64,000 bases of DNA. It comes from Gemmatimonadota bacterium (GTDB lineage Bacteria; Gemmatimonadota; Gemmatimonadetes; Gemmatimonadales; GWC2-71-9). Each line of letters starts with the position of its first letter. The first letter of the stretch is position 1. Position numbers and translations under genes: made by a program. The notes below the pieces were generated by a model. It ran no database searches. It was not told the origin of the DNA and was given only the letters and a program-made list of their open reading frames with translations. The stretch covers positions 124,001 through 188,000 of the forward strand of contig JADKJZ010000003.1 in NCBI GenBank assembly GCA_016720805.1. Reading direction: 5' to 3'. Below, piece after piece: positions 24,438 to 33,164 of this stretch.

Positions 24438-25592
24438 GTGCCCCCACTGTCATCATGCCGCCGCGCGCGGTTGTTCTTGCTGCTGCTCGGCGCTGCCACT
24501 CCCTTGGCTGCGCAGACGCCCCCTCGCCTGCCGATCACGCGCGAGGTGCTGGTCCCGGCGGAGCGTGCGAATCTCACGGAGATCGGCACCACGCTGTTGC
24601 TCCGCAACGGCGATCTGATCATGACGCAGTATCGCGAAGGCGTAGTGCGGCGCTTCGATCGCTCCGGTGCACCCACCGTGATTGGACGGAAGGGGGAGGG
24701 GCCGAGCGAGTTCCAGATGCCGACCATCGCAGGGACGGTGGGTGATTCACTGTGGATCGGGGACGTCCGCCTGCGACGGACGACGTTCTTCCGACCCGAT
24801 CGCACGCTGCTGCGCACCGTCCCGTATCCCGATGCGGCAAAGGCCTCAGGGAATGGCGTGCGGTGGCAGATGGTGATGCCGTTGGCATATCTGCGGAATG
24901 GCGTCCTGCTCGCCGACGGTTGGCACGATCCCGTGGCCGCGCGCCCGGCGTGGGCGACGCCGACCGAGTGGAGCGGTTCGGCCATCCTGCGCCTCGCGGC
25001 GAGCGGCGTGATGCAGCGCGTGGTGGCGTGGCTCCCCACGAGCAACTGTTCCGAGACGGTGCCGGTGAAGGGGGGCGAGGTGATCGTCCGGATTCCATTC
25101 TGCACTGGGACGCCACGGCATATCGATCCCGAGAGTGGACGCATCGCCCTGGCCCTCGCCAGCGCCGGCGGTACCCGGCTCGTGGTGCTCTCGGCGCTGG
25201 GCGACACGCTCTTCACCAAGCTGCTGCGGATTCCGCCGGTGGCGATCCCGAAGAGCCAGCGCGACAGCGCGAGTCGAGCGGAGGCGGAGCGAAATGGCGT
25301 CGGCGGGGCCGCGTTCGAGAAGGCGATGGCGCGGATCCCGACGGTGCATCCTGCGGTGGCGCGCATCCTCAACGGCCGCGACGGGTCGCTGTGGATCGAG
25401 GTGGCGTCGCCGGGCGTCGATCGGGTGTGGCAGCTTCTTGATGCGCGTGGCAACGTGCTCGGTGCCGTGACGCTGCCGGGTGCGGTGCAGCTTGCGGTCG
25501 CCGAGCGGGGGATGCTGTGGGGTGTCGAGAGCGATGAGGATGGACTGATGCAGGTGGTGGGGTTCCGCGTGGGTGCGGCTTCGCGGAGGTAA
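24438..25592 (+). CDS. Secreted 6-bladed beta-propeller protein (paralogue 3)
   Basis: 384 residues from a GTG. The signal peptide (ARLFLLLLGAATPLAAQ) has a type I cleavage site and no lipobox, so the product is likely soluble in the periplasm or exported. The motif is GRKGEGPSEF with Ser in place of the second Gly, at about residue 82. Blades: TLLLRNGDLIMTQYREG, SLWIGDVRLRRTTFF, GSLWIEVASPGVDRVWQLL. A cysteine pair (NCSETV and FCTGTP) is shared with other paralogues that carry ECPP or NCSE elements. The next paralogue follows after about 115 bp in the same direction. Confidence 0.83.
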   Translation: MPPLSSCRRARLFLLLLGAATPLAAQTPPRLPITREVLVPAERANLTEIGTTLLLRNGDLIMTQYREGVVRRFDRSGAPTVIGRKGEGPSEFQMPTIAGTVGDSLWIGDVRLRRTTFFRPDRTLLRTVPYPDAAKASGNGVRWQMVMPLAYLRNGVLLADGWHDPVAARPAWATPTEWSGSAILRLAASGVMQRVVAWLPTSNCSETVPVKGGEVIVRIPFCTGTPRHIDPESGRIALALASAGGTRLVVLSALGDTLFTKLLRIPPVAIPKSQRDSASRAEAERNGVGGAAFEKAMARIPTVHPAVARILNGRDGSLWIEVASPGVDRVWQLLDARGNVLGAVTLPGAVQLAVAERGMLWGVESDEDGLMQVVGFRVGAASRR

Positions 25593-25670
25593 GGAGGGGG
25601 AAACGAAATCGGGGGCCCCTCCGTCGGACGCTGGAAGTGAATGTGGTGCCGCGTCCTTCCCACCCTCGCA

Positions 25671-25677
25671 GTACCTT
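25671..25677 (+). promoter_or_regulatory. GTACCTT box upstream of propeller gene
   Basis: GTACCTT is preceded by CCCACCCTCGCA, nearly the same context as in front of the GTAGCTT box at 63510. It is 30 bp before the ATG of paralogue 4. Proposed -10 element, from recurrence only. Confidence 0.4.
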
Positions 25678-25707
25678 CCGAGGGTCGCCCCACCCCAGGA
25701 GCCCGAG

Positions 25708-26817
25708 ATGATCCGCCCCGTCGCGCTGGCGCTGGCCAGCCTCCTCGTCCTGCAGCCCGCCCCGCCGACCTGGCGCCTCGTGGAGGAGTGGCGGGTCGGC
25801 GGCGAGCCCTCCGGCCCCCATGCGCTGCATGATGTGCGCGACCTGGAACTGCTCCCCAACGGCAACATCGTGCTGCTCGAGTTCAAGGATCAGCAGATCC
25901 ACTTCCTCGACGGTCGCGGGAAACCGGTGCGGACGGTCGGTCGCAGTGGCGGGGGTCCGGGCGAGTACCAGAATGCGAACGGCTTCGTGGTCTTCCCGAA
26001 TGGCAACCTGCTCGTCAACGATCCCAATGCCCATCGCTTCACGCTGCTCAACAGCAAGGGCGATTTCCTCAAGGCCGTTCCGATGGGTCAAACGCGCAGC
26101 TTCGGGTGGCTGTGGGACGCCTGGGTCGACGCGCAGGGGCGGCTGGTCGAAATCGACTACGTGCGGCGAGGGGAGAAGTTCATGGCGGCGCGCGAGCGGT
26201 GGTCGGCCGACCTCACCAAGAGCGAGACGCTCTTGCCGGCTGAGTGCCCACCGGTCCCGGGGCCACCCGCGGAGGCGCGGTCGTATTCCTTCCGGAATGC
26301 AAATGGTGGGATGTCGATGTCGATCCCTTACGTCGGGCCCACCATGCCCGCCCTCTTCACGGTGGATGGCGCACAGTGGGGCGCGTCATGGCCTACCTTC
26401 TCGCCAATCAGGCGTCTTCCGGCCGGGACATGCACGCCGGACGTGACGATCCCGCTTGCCGGCGCGCCCGTCGCGATTCCGACCGTCGTCCGCGACTCGG
26501 CGGTGAAGCGGGTGGTGGAGGCGGCGAGCAAGTACAGCTCCACGCCGCCAGATCTCTCGCGGATCCCGCGCGTCTTTCCAGCGTTCGATGTGATGCGGCT
26601 CGACCAGCTCGGCCAGCTCTGGGTCTCGCGCTGGACGGATGCCACGCGCAAGCGTTTCGAGGTGTACGGCAAGGGCGGCGTGCCGGTGGCGACGCTCGAT
26701 GCGCCGCCGTCGCTCGTGATGGTCCGGCCGACGATCATCACGGCCGATCGCTTCATCGCGATCGTGACCGACGAGGATGACGTCCCGTATCTCGTGTCGT
26801 ATCGGATCGTGAAGTAG
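25708..26817 (+). CDS. Secreted 6-bladed beta-propeller protein (paralogue 4)
   Basis: 369 residues from ATG 25708, preceded by AGGAGCCCGAG. Short signal peptide, no lipobox. The motif GRSGGGPGEY stands near residue 78. Typical blade strings: DLELLPNGNIVLLEFKDQQI, FVVFPNGNLLVNDPNAHRF, RLDQLGQLWVSRWTDATRK. Unlike others it lacks an RDSAG block. The C-terminus VPYLVSYRIVK is like the ends of paralogues 2 and 3 (IQFYRV, VVGFRV), which supports common descent. It follows paralogue 3 in tandem, and a VOC protein gene comes 46 bp later. Confidence 0.85.
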   Translation: MIRPVALALASLLVLQPAPPTWRLVEEWRVGGEPSGPHALHDVRDLELLPNGNIVLLEFKDQQIHFLDGRGKPVRTVGRSGGGPGEYQNANGFVVFPNGNLLVNDPNAHRFTLLNSKGDFLKAVPMGQTRSFGWLWDAWVDAQGRLVEIDYVRRGEKFMAARERWSADLTKSETLLPAECPPVPGPPAEARSYSFRNANGGMSMSIPYVGPTMPALFTVDGAQWGASWPTFSPIRRLPAGTCTPDVTIPLAGAPVAIPTVVRDSAVKRVVEAASKYSSTPPDLSRIPRVFPAFDVMRLDQLGQLWVSRWTDATRKRFEVYGKGGVPVATLDAPPSLVMVRPTIITADRFIAIVTDEDDVPYLVSYRIVK

Positions 26818-26863
26818 AGGCGACGCATCCGTCGCCCACCGTCCAGCCACCAGGATCCGTTCC

Positions 26864-27253
26864 ATGTCCCAGCTCTCCCTCGTCGCCCTCGTGGTCCGCG
26901 ACTACGACCCGGCGATCGACTTCTTCGTGAACGTCCTGCAGTTCGAGCTGGTCGAGGACACGCCCTCGCTGACGAACGACGGGCGGCCGAAGCGCTGGGT
27001 CGTGGTGCGTCCGGTCGGCGCTGAGACGGGGATCCTGCTCGCGCGGGCCGACGGGGCGCAGCAGGAAGCCGCCGTTGGCCAGCAGTTCGCGGGGCGGGTC
27101 GGCTTCTTCCTGCGGGTCGATGATTTCGACGCCACCTATGCGCGAATGGTCGCCGCCGGGGTGACGTTCGTGGGCGCGCCGAGGGAGGAGTCGTACGGGA
27201 AGGTGGTGGTGTTTCTGGACCTGGAGGGGAATCGATGGGACCTTCTGGGGTAG
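26864..27253 (+). CDS. VOC-family (glyoxalase/bleomycin-resistance fold) protein
   Basis: 129 residues. The paired beta-alpha-beta-beta-beta units of the vicinal oxygen chelate fold are visible: SLVALVVRDYDPAIDFFVNV at the start and VVVFLDLEGNRWDLL at the end, with GFFLRVDDFDATYARM in the middle. Metal ligands are not obvious, as in many non-enzymatic members. Substrate unknown. It ends 9 bp before the ATPase gene and both are probably co-transcribed. Two more VOC proteins lie at 28465 and 34642. Confidence 0.9.
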   Translation: MSQLSLVALVVRDYDPAIDFFVNVLQFELVEDTPSLTNDGRPKRWVVVRPVGAETGILLARADGAQQEAAVGQQFAGRVGFFLRVDDFDATYARMVAAGVTFVGAPREESYGKVVVFLDLEGNRWDLLG

Positions 27254-27261
27254 CTTCCTCG

Positions 27262-28023
27262 ATGAGCTCTCCCCGCTTTCTCCGGCGTGCCTACCTGCGC
27301 CCAGACGCCGAGCTTCGGCCGGATCTCTTTCCGGGGACGTTGCCGTTTGTCCGGAGCCTCGATCTCCAGTTCGACGCGCCCGTGACCATCCTGATCGGCG
27401 AGAATGGCTCGGGGAAGTCGACGGTGGTCGAAGCGCTGGCGGAACTCTGCGGGCTCCCGGCCGGTGGCGGCGGTCGCAACGAGCTCGCCGACCTGCGGAC
27501 GCCCCAGGGTCGCAGCGAGCTGGCGCCGTTCCTCCGCGCGTCCTTCGCGACCAAGCCGCGGCATGCCTACTTCTTTCGGGCGGAATTTCAGGCGCACTTT
27601 GCGACGCTGCTCGAGGAGCGGAAGGCGGACCCCGAGTTTCTGGGCGATCCCTTCGCGCGCTATGGCGGCCGCTCGCTGCACACGCGATCGCACGGCGAGG
27701 CCTTCTTGTCGGTGCTCTCATCGTGGATGACCCCGGGCCTGATCCTGATGGACGAACCCGAGGCGGCGCTCTCACCGCAGCGGCAGCTGGCGCTGCTGGT
27801 GCAGATGGCGAGACTGGCGCAGGGTGGGGCGACGCAGTTCGTGATCGCGACGCACTCGACCATCCTGATGACCTACCCCGGTGCCGCGCTGCTCTCCTTC
27901 GACGACGGGACAATCAGCCCCACGACGCTCGAGGAGACGTCGCACTTTCAGATCACCAAGGGGCTGCTGGAGCATCCCGAGCGCTACTGGCAGCACTTGT
28001 TGCGTGACGAGGAGCAGGGGTAG
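27262..28023 (+). CDS. Predicted AAA/ABC-type ATPase (COG3910-like)
   Basis: 253 residues from ATG 27262 (the open frame begins at 27235 inside the VOC gene). Walker A is IGENGSGKSTVVEAL; the ABC-like signature region is SHGEAFLSVLSS; Walker B is PGLILMDEPEAALSP; the switch histidine is FVIATHSTILM. The layout is that of small soluble SMC/RecF-like ATPases of the COG3910 type, which are widespread and poorly studied. There is no membrane partner nearby. A GTAGCTT sequence overlapping the VOC stop is six bases before the ATG. Confidence 0.87.
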   Translation: MSSPRFLRRAYLRPDAELRPDLFPGTLPFVRSLDLQFDAPVTILIGENGSGKSTVVEALAELCGLPAGGGGRNELADLRTPQGRSELAPFLRASFATKPRHAYFFRAEFQAHFATLLEERKADPEFLGDPFARYGGRSLHTRSHGEAFLSVLSSWMTPGLILMDEPEAALSPQRQLALLVQMARLAQGGATQFVIATHSTILMTYPGAALLSFDDGTISPTTLEETSHFQITKGLLEHPERYWQHLLRDEEQG

Positions 28024-28033
28024 TGGTGGAGGA

Positions 28034-28333
28034 CTACGCCCCCCGCCGCCACGGGCGCAGCACGGTGTAGACCGGGACCGACGTCGGCGACGCACGGTCG
28101 ACGGCCAGGAGGCGGCGGTAGACGAGATGCGCGATCGCCGACTGCACCGTGCGCTTCGACAACCCCGTCGACTCGGCGATGTCCTGCAGCGCCATCGCGA
28201 TCTGCGGGCGATGCGGGCTATGGGCCCAGCGCGTGAGGGTCAGGTAGACGAGAAAGGCCGACGGCTGTCGATCGTGGCTGACCAGGTCGGCCATCAACGT
28301 GTCGATGATGTACGGGTCGAGCGTGATCACCAT
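28034..28333 (-). CDS. Small helix-turn-helix regulator
   Basis: 99 residues from the ATG at 28331-28333 with GGAG in front; a longer frame reaches 28435 but covers the promoter gap. The core is a winged helix: FLVYLTLTRWAHSPHRPQI, AMALQDIAESTGLSKRTVQS, AIAHLVYRRLLAV. The strongly HTH-like stretch suggests DNA binding; a GntR- or MarR-like relative is possible. The target is unknown; the gene is convergent to the ATPase and divergent from the VOC gene at 28465. Confidence 0.75.
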   Translation of the reverse strand: MVITLDPYIIDTLMADLVSHDRQPSAFLVYLTLTRWAHSPHRPQIAMALQDIAESTGLSKRTVQSAIAHLVYRRLLAVDRASPTSVPVYTVLRPWRRGA

Positions 28334-28464
28334 GGGGTCGCTCCGGGGGCTATGGCAGTCCTTGCCATAGTAACGATTACGCGCCTTGCGCGCCAATTCC
28401 CCGCGGGCGATGGTTTCCGCCGTACGGCATCGCAACTTCGACCCTTTCGCCTCCGGAGCCTCGC

Positions 28465-28830
28465 ATGATCAAGCAGGTGAAGTTCGTCAGCATTCCCGTC
28501 CACGACCAGGACCGCGCCCTCGCCTTCTATACCGAGAAGATGGGGTTCCGCATCGCCACCGACTCGCCGATGGGACCCGGGCAGCGATGGATCGAGTTGA
28601 GCATCCCGCGCGCACAGACCGGCGTGGTGCTGTTCACGGCACCCGGCCAGGAGGGGTGGATCGGCGGCTTCATGAACATCTCCTTCCAGTGCGACGATGT
28701 GGTCGCGACGTACCACGAGCTCAAGGCCGCCGGCGTCGAGTTCGTGAAGGAGCCCAAGGTCGAGCCGTGGGGCACGTCGGCGATCTTCAAGGACAGCGAA
28801 GGAAACCAGTTCGTGCTGTCGACGGGGTGA
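28465..28830 (+). CDS. VOC-family protein
   Basis: 121 residues. Recognised by KFVSIPVHDQDRALAFYTEK, MGFRIATDSPM, FQCDDVVATYHELKAAGVEF and FKDSEGNQFVLST, close to the common glyoxalase/extradiol dioxygenase-like group of small soluble VOC proteins. Substrate unknown. It has its own upstream region shared with the divergent small HTH regulator, which may therefore control it (inference). Confidence 0.92.
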   Translation: MIKQVKFVSIPVHDQDRALAFYTEKMGFRIATDSPMGPGQRWIELSIPRAQTGVVLFTAPGQEGWIGGFMNISFQCDDVVATYHELKAAGVEFVKEPKVEPWGTSAIFKDSEGNQFVLSTG

Positions 28831-28839
28831 GGGCGGGGC

Positions 28840-30108
28840 CTACCCCGCACACCCCTTCACCGCCTGTGCGCGATACGCCACCCTGCGCGGATCCGCACGC
28901 TCCTCGGCGAGCCGCGCCGCCTCGGCGTAGCTCTGCCGGGCCGCCGCGGTCTCACCGGCCCGACAGAGCGCCTCCGCCAGCGCGCGATGAACGTTGAGCG
29001 CCGCCGGAAAGAGCGCCGCGTTGCGACGGAACGTCGCCAACGCCTCGGGTACGGCACCGCCTCGCAATTGGGCCAGGCCGATCTGGTTGATCACCCGCTC
29101 GGCATCGACCGGGTAGGCAGCCCGGTAGTCGAGCGCGATCCGCCACGCCAGCGCATATCGGCGCGCTTCGACCTCCATCCGCGCGACGCGGAGCAGCAGC
29201 TCCACCGGCGGGGCGATCCGGTAGCCGAACGACGCCGACATCCGGGCATACATCGCCTGCAACGCCTCGAACCCACCCGCCTTCGCAAGCCCGAGGGAAT
29301 CCTCGAAGAAGGGAAAGCGCCACGCGGCGTACCTTGCCTCCAGTGCCTGGGCCACGGCAGGAAACCATGTCGAGCTATGGTCCCCACCGGGGAGGTCGAT
29401 CAGCGTGGAACGAAGCCCTCTCGACTCCGCGCTCCGAAGCTCGGCCGCGAAGCGCTCGACGCCGCCCCGCAGGTTGGCGTTCTCCCCTTCACCCACGACG
29501 AGGGTGACCGTCGCACCGGCACGACCCGCCGATTCCATTCCCCGTGCGATGTCCTCCGCCAACCCCTCGTATCGCCACACCGGCGGACTGACCACGACAT
29601 AGCTGCGGAAGAGTGCTGGCTGGTTGAGCAGGATGTGGACCGCGAGACTCCCGCCGAGGGAGTGTCCGACCAGAATGCGATCGGGCGCGGCGCGATAGTT
29701 CTTGGAGATCCACGGGAGGAGTTCTTCCGCCAGGAAGCGTTCGAAGGCGACCGCCCCGAGCCCGGGGGTGAGGTCCCGCTGACGATTGGTGTTCGGGATC
29801 GCAACGACGAGCATCTCGGGGACGCGATGGCGCGCCGATGCGAGGAACTGGACGATCCCGGAGGCCTGGATCAGGTTGTCAGGGGAGCCATCGAGGAGCA
29901 CGAGGAGCGGATACGCCACCGTGGTCTCGTCGTAGCTCTCCGGGAGGGCGATCAGGACCTCGCGATCCTCGCCGAGGACGGCGGAGTGCATCGTGCGGGT
30001 GACACCAACCGTGATCGGACGGGGATCGCCTTGTGCGCTGACGCTTGCCGTGCCGAACACCAGCAGGAGTGCGAGTGAGGAGAGCATCGGGAAGCGAGTG
30101 GGTGGCAT
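28840..30108 (-). CDS. Secreted alpha/beta-hydrolase-fold esterase with TPR-like C-terminus
   Basis: 422 residues from the ATG at 30106-30108. After a signal peptide (TASVSAQG) comes a Fes/EstD-type esterase domain: LPESYDETTVAYPLLVLLDG, VVAIPNTNRQRDLTPG, and the nucleophile elbow GHSLGGSLAVH. The catalytic His is likely in GGDHSSTW. The C-terminal third (about 290-420) has TPR-like helices (YALAWRIALDYRAAYPVDA, AVPEALATFRRNAALFPAAL). Similar exported esterases hydrolyse siderophores or feruloyl esters. A 7-bp array lies just upstream of its start. Confidence 0.87.
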   Translation of the reverse strand: MPPTRFPMLSSLALLLVFGTASVSAQGDPRPITVGVTRTMHSAVLGEDREVLIALPESYDETTVAYPLLVLLDGSPDNLIQASGIVQFLASARHRVPEMLVVAIPNTNRQRDLTPGLGAVAFERFLAEELLPWISKNYRAAPDRILVGHSLGGSLAVHILLNQPALFRSYVVVSPPVWRYEGLAEDIARGMESAGRAGATVTLVVGEGENANLRGGVERFAAELRSAESRGLRSTLIDLPGGDHSSTWFPAVAQALEARYAAWRFPFFEDSLGLAKAGGFEALQAMYARMSASFGYRIAPPVELLLRVARMEVEARRYALAWRIALDYRAAYPVDAERVINQIGLAQLRGGAVPEALATFRRNAALFPAALNVHRALAEALCRAGETAAARQSYAEAARLAEERADPRRVAYRAQAVKGCAG

Positions 30109-30128
30109 CGACGATCCTTCAGTGGCAA

Positions 30129-30156
30129 GTGAACGGTGCACGGTGCACGGTGAACG
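30129..30156. repeat. Heptanucleotide array (GTGAACG/GTGCACG)
   Basis: Four units GTGAACG, GTGCACG, GTGCACG, GTGAACG with a 7-bp period, 20 bases before (in reading direction) the esterase start. The central part is palindromic (GTGCAC). Another unit sequence in the same 7-bp class of arrays. Confidence 0.75.
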
Positions 30157-30197
30157 GGACTGTCGCAGGTAACAGTGAGGACGCCGGTCGGGCGGAT

Positions 30198-30226
30198 TGG
30201 TTCAACGGCACCCCGGCATTGAACCA
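30198..30226. promoter_or_regulatory. Inverted repeat between esterase and sigma-factor genes
   Basis: TGGTTCAA and TTGAACCA (30198-30205, 30219-30226) are perfect 8-bp inverted repeats with a 13-base spacer in the gap between the divergent esterase and sigma genes. It could be an operator or a hairpin; no direct evidence separates these. Confidence 0.45.
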
Positions 30227-30337
30227 TTTACGGGGTGGTGCGTCTCTCACGGGGGGATGCATCTCATCGGGCGGAGGGGCGGAGGGAATGAGCGGAGCGA
30301 GATCAGGGAACTGTCGTCGTCGTGCCACCGGCTGGCC

Positions 30338-30928
30338 GTGACGAGCATCGAGCGCGATCGCCTCGCGGAGCAGGTGATAGTGCTGCGCGCCCAGCTCGGC
30401 GCGCGCGATGCCTGGGCATGGCTGGTGGCGCATCATGACGCCCGTTTGCTCTTCTATCTCCGCCGCCTGCTCGGCTCGTCGCACGACGCCGAGGATGTGC
30501 GGCAGGACGTCTGGCTCACCGCGATCCGGAAGCTCCATACCCTGGAGGATGCCGGCGCCTTCCAGTCGTGGCTCTACCAGATCGCGCGCCGTCGTGCCTA
30601 CTCGCTCCTCAGCCGGTCGCGGCGGGAGGTGATGGTGCCGGAAGACTCGTTCGAGGATGTGGCCGTGATCGCCGCCGACGCGGACGAGCTCACCTTCGCG
30701 CCGGAGACCGCGGCCGCCGTGCACGCCGCGCTCGATACCCTGTCACCAGCGCATCGCGAGGTGCTCACCCTCCGCTTCCTCAGCGGCCTGCGCTACGAGG
30801 CGATTGCCACCGTGTTGGAATGCGCCGTGGGGACGGTCCGTTCCAGGCTCCACTACGCCAAGCTGGCGCTGCGCGCCGCAGTCACCGAAGATCCCGCGAC
30901 ACTTGCGATGGAGAGCGACCATGAGTGA
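30338..30928 (+). CDS. ECF-type RNA polymerase sigma factor
   Basis: About 196 residues from GTG 30338; the frame is open from 30197 but the upstream part has no family match. Region 2 is visible in LLFYLRRLLGSSHDAEDVRQDVWL and AFQSWLYQIARRRAYSLLSR, region 4 in ALDTLSPAHREVLTLRFLSG and YEAIATVLECAVGTVRSRLH. Extracytoplasmic-function sigma factors redirect RNA polymerase after an envelope signal. The following membrane gene overlaps it by eight bases and is probably its anti-sigma partner. The sigma recognition sites are not known. Confidence 0.92.
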   Translation: MTSIERDRLAEQVIVLRAQLGARDAWAWLVAHHDARLLFYLRRLLGSSHDAEDVRQDVWLTAIRKLHTLEDAGAFQSWLYQIARRRAYSLLSRSRREVMVPEDSFEDVAVIAADADELTFAPETAAAVHAALDTLSPAHREVLTLRFLSGLRYEAIATVLECAVGTVRSRLHYAKLALRAAVTEDPATLAMESDHE

Positions 30929-31337
30929 TGAAGGCGCCGAGCATGATCGGTTCGTCGAGCGGCTGCTGCAGGAGGACGCGCGCCGTGCGGCGGGGACCAG
31001 CCGCGTCGAGGACGGGCTGAGCCTGTTGGAGCGGTTGCTCGACGAGGAGATGGCGCGCGAGCGCCGTGTCCGTCGGGCGGCGATCGCGGCGTGGGGATTT
31101 CTGGTGCTCCTGGCGCCACTCGGCGGAGTGACGATGTATCTGCAACGGATGGGGAGCGACCGGGGCCAGGAGATCGGGCGGGCCGGCTTTCAGGTGATCA
31201 CGTGGCTCGCGGCGATCGCCGCTGCGCTGGGGATCCTGATGACGGTGGCGTGGCTCTTCCGTTCGCGGTCGGTGTCCCTCGGCGCCATCGAGCGACGGCT
31301 GGCCCGGCTGGAAGGGATGATCAACGGATCGGGGTGA
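30921..31337 (+). CDS. Membrane protein, putative anti-sigma partner
   Basis: 138 residues. A cytoplasmic N-terminal part of about 50 residues is charged (DRFVERLLQEDARRAAG), followed by two membrane helices (AAIAAWGFLVLLAPLGG and ITWLAAIAAALGILMTVAW) and a basic C-terminal tail (IERRLARLEGMI). There is no zinc-binding HxxxCxxC motif, so this is not a classical ZAS anti-sigma factor. The eight-base overlap with the ECF sigma gene and the membrane topology support the role. That is inference from context. Confidence 0.75.
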   Translation: MSDEGAEHDRFVERLLQEDARRAAGTSRVEDGLSLLERLLDEEMARERRVRRAAIAAWGFLVLLAPLGGVTMYLQRMGSDRGQEIGRAGFQVITWLAAIAAALGILMTVAWLFRSRSVSLGAIERRLARLEGMINGSG

Positions 31338-31496
31338 TCCCGCGTGGCCCGCGGGAAATGCGTCTGGCGATGCCGAGTGGTTGCGAACCCCCAGCGGCGC
31401 GGTGGTCAATGCCGACGTCACGAGCGGCCCCGCCATTCCGATTCCGGAGTCGGACATGATCGGGCCCAACCACCCGCCGTTGCAGGTCGAGCGGAG

Positions 31497-32504
31497 CTAT
31501 CGCTTGAGGGTATTGATCCAGGCGCGCCATGCTGCTCCATCTGCGCCGAGATCGGTCCCATGGAGTTTAGTGAGGAGTTGTCTCGCGGGTGCCGATCGTG
31601 ACTTCTCCGGGCTCTCCGCAAAATTCACCAGCATCTCACCGCCGTGCGCCAGAAACGCACTTGCCAGGGTCGGTCCGATGTCGGATCGAGGGGCGAGGAT
31701 GTCGATCAGATCGTCGAGCACGAAGAGCGACGTACCGTCGAGGATGGCGTACACGGCCGGCGCCAGGGCTTTCCAGTCCGGTGTCATACGACTCCGTTCC
31801 GCGACCGTGCTGATCGCCTGGTTCGCCATCTCTTTCACCAGGCCATCGGATTCACGGATGGCATCCAGCAGCGCAGCCCAGGTGTCCTGTTCGTCGGGAA
31901 AGTGGGTCACAAGGATGGCAGCGACTGCGCGATCTCGGAAGTTCCGTGATGTGGCCAGGACGGTGAGTGCAGTGCGGTAGTCCTCTCTGCGACTCCGATT
32001 CTGAAAAAATGCCGCGATGGCGACTGCGGCAGTATCGGCCGGTGCGACGATTCTCCCGGCGAGAAACGCGGCGGCACCTGCTCGAAATGCCCTTGGGGAT
32101 GCACCGATCACGGATGTCGCGGAACGCCACTCCGGACGTGGCGCAGTCGTGTCCAGTGGCATCGCACGGTACCGGACGCGCGCCGAGTCTTGCGGTTCAC
32201 GGACGTCGACGAAGATGACATCGCGAGCGCGTGGCTCCATCCGCAGGGTGCTCGCCGCCGCGTCCGCGAAATGGAGCTTGTATCGCAACACCGCGGCGCA
32301 CGCATGCGATTGGAGGGAATCGCCCGGTGAATAGCGATTCAGCGAATCCTGAATCATGGCGACGGTCCAACGCTTGAGTCCCGTGATGTAGATCGTTCGG
32401 CCATCGGTCAGTTTGAGGACTGCGGGCGGCTGTTGCGCCGGCGCCGTGCGCGCGGCCGATCCAAGGAGGGCGATCGCGTGGAACACGAGCGTCAGGGTAC
32501 GCAT
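31497..32504 (-). CDS. Secreted HEAT-like hypothetical protein
   Basis: 335 residues with a signal peptide (LLGSAARTAPAQQ). The C-terminal half is helical with repeated features resembling HEAT/armadillo units: RNFRDRAVAAILVTHFPDEQ, DTWAALLDAIRESDGLVK, PTLASAFLAHGGEMLVNFA. The N-terminal part (LKLTDGRTIYITGLKRWTV) is a small strand-rich segment. No family recognised. It faces the ECF sigma pair across 159 bp with no gene. A 264-bp gap to the next gene holds a GTAGCTT box at 32720. Confidence 0.68.
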   Translation of the reverse strand: MRTLTLVFHAIALLGSAARTAPAQQPPAVLKLTDGRTIYITGLKRWTVAMIQDSLNRYSPGDSLQSHACAAVLRYKLHFADAAASTLRMEPRARDVIFVDVREPQDSARVRYRAMPLDTTAPRPEWRSATSVIGASPRAFRAGAAAFLAGRIVAPADTAAVAIAAFFQNRSRREDYRTALTVLATSRNFRDRAVAAILVTHFPDEQDTWAALLDAIRESDGLVKEMANQAISTVAERSRMTPDWKALAPAVYAILDGTSLFVLDDLIDILAPRSDIGPTLASAFLAHGGEMLVNFAESPEKSRSAPARQLLTKLHGTDLGADGAAWRAWINTLKR

Positions 32505-32719
32505 GGGGTCTCTGTCTCGGCAGACTGGGTGCTGTGGTCGGGTGATGGCTTCAGTCTCCGTAGATGCTGGCCAGGACCGAATGGTTGCCGCGTTCGGGCA
32601 CCCGCCCGGCGCCAGGCTCCCGTCCTCAACCGAGGTGGGCGAGGCGATGCCCCCACGACCGAACCGCAGGGCTCAACACCCGTCACGGGGGGTGGCGCGC
32701 CATGTCTCGGAAATTGATG

Positions 32720-32726
32720 GTAGCTT
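32720..32726 (+). promoter_or_regulatory. GTAGCTT box upstream of DUF1428 gene
   Basis: GTAGCTTGGA lies 42 bp before the DUF1428 ATG, in the only gap from which that gene can be transcribed. Proposed -10 element by recurrence. Confidence 0.4.
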
Positions 32727-32768
32727 GGATGGGTGCGGCTCGCACCAACCCCGAACGGAGACATCAGC

Positions 32769-33143
32769 ATGAAATACGTGGACGGCTTTCTGATCGTGGT
32801 CCCCGCCGACAAGCTCGACGACTATCGCGCGATGGCGGAGGAGGGTCGGGACGTCTGGATGAAGCATGGTGCCCTCGATTACAAGGAATGCGTCGGTGAC
32901 GACCTCCACCCGCAGATGGGAGGGATGGAGACCTTGTCATTCCCCACCCTGACCGGACTCGCGGCGGATGAGCGGCTCATCTTCGCCTTCATCGTCTACA
33001 GCTCGCGGCAACATCGTGACGAGGTCAACGCCAAGGTCATGAGCGACCCCGCGATGAGCCCGGAGAAGATGCAGGACAAGCCGATGCCCTTCGACTTCAA
33101 GCGGTTCAGCTTCGGCGGGTTCGAGGTGCTGGTCGACATCTAG
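32769..33143 (+). CDS. DUF1428 (YbaA-like) protein
   Basis: 124 residues. KYVDGFLIVVPADKLDDYRA, WMKHGALDYKECVGDDL and LIFAFIVYSSRQHRDEVNAKV fit the DUF1428 family, which has a dimeric alpha/beta ferredoxin-like fold and unknown function. The C-terminus MPFDFKRFSFGGFEVLVDI is also typical. A soluble cytoplasmic protein. A stop-adjacent short gap (21 bp) separates it from the next secreted protein. Confidence 0.9.
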   Translation: MKYVDGFLIVVPADKLDDYRAMAEEGRDVWMKHGALDYKECVGDDLHPQMGGMETLSFPTLTGLAADERLIFAFIVYSSRQHRDEVNAKVMSDPAMSPEKMQDKPMPFDFKRFSFGGFEVLVDI

Positions 33144-33164
33144 GCTGCCTGCAAGGAGTCATCC

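Noticed and set aside
27250..27256. GTAGCTT as a promoter for the ATPase gene
   Set aside because: It overlaps the stop codon of the VOC gene (GGG TAG) and is six bases from the ATG; it may be chance, so it is not listed as a separate feature.
31381..31500. Possible gene start after the sigma/anti-sigma pair (frame with RTPSGAVVNADVTSGPAIPI)
   Set aside because: The readable part is about 40 codons, has no ribosome site and runs into the 3' end of the opposite HEAT-like gene; too little to call a gene or fragment.
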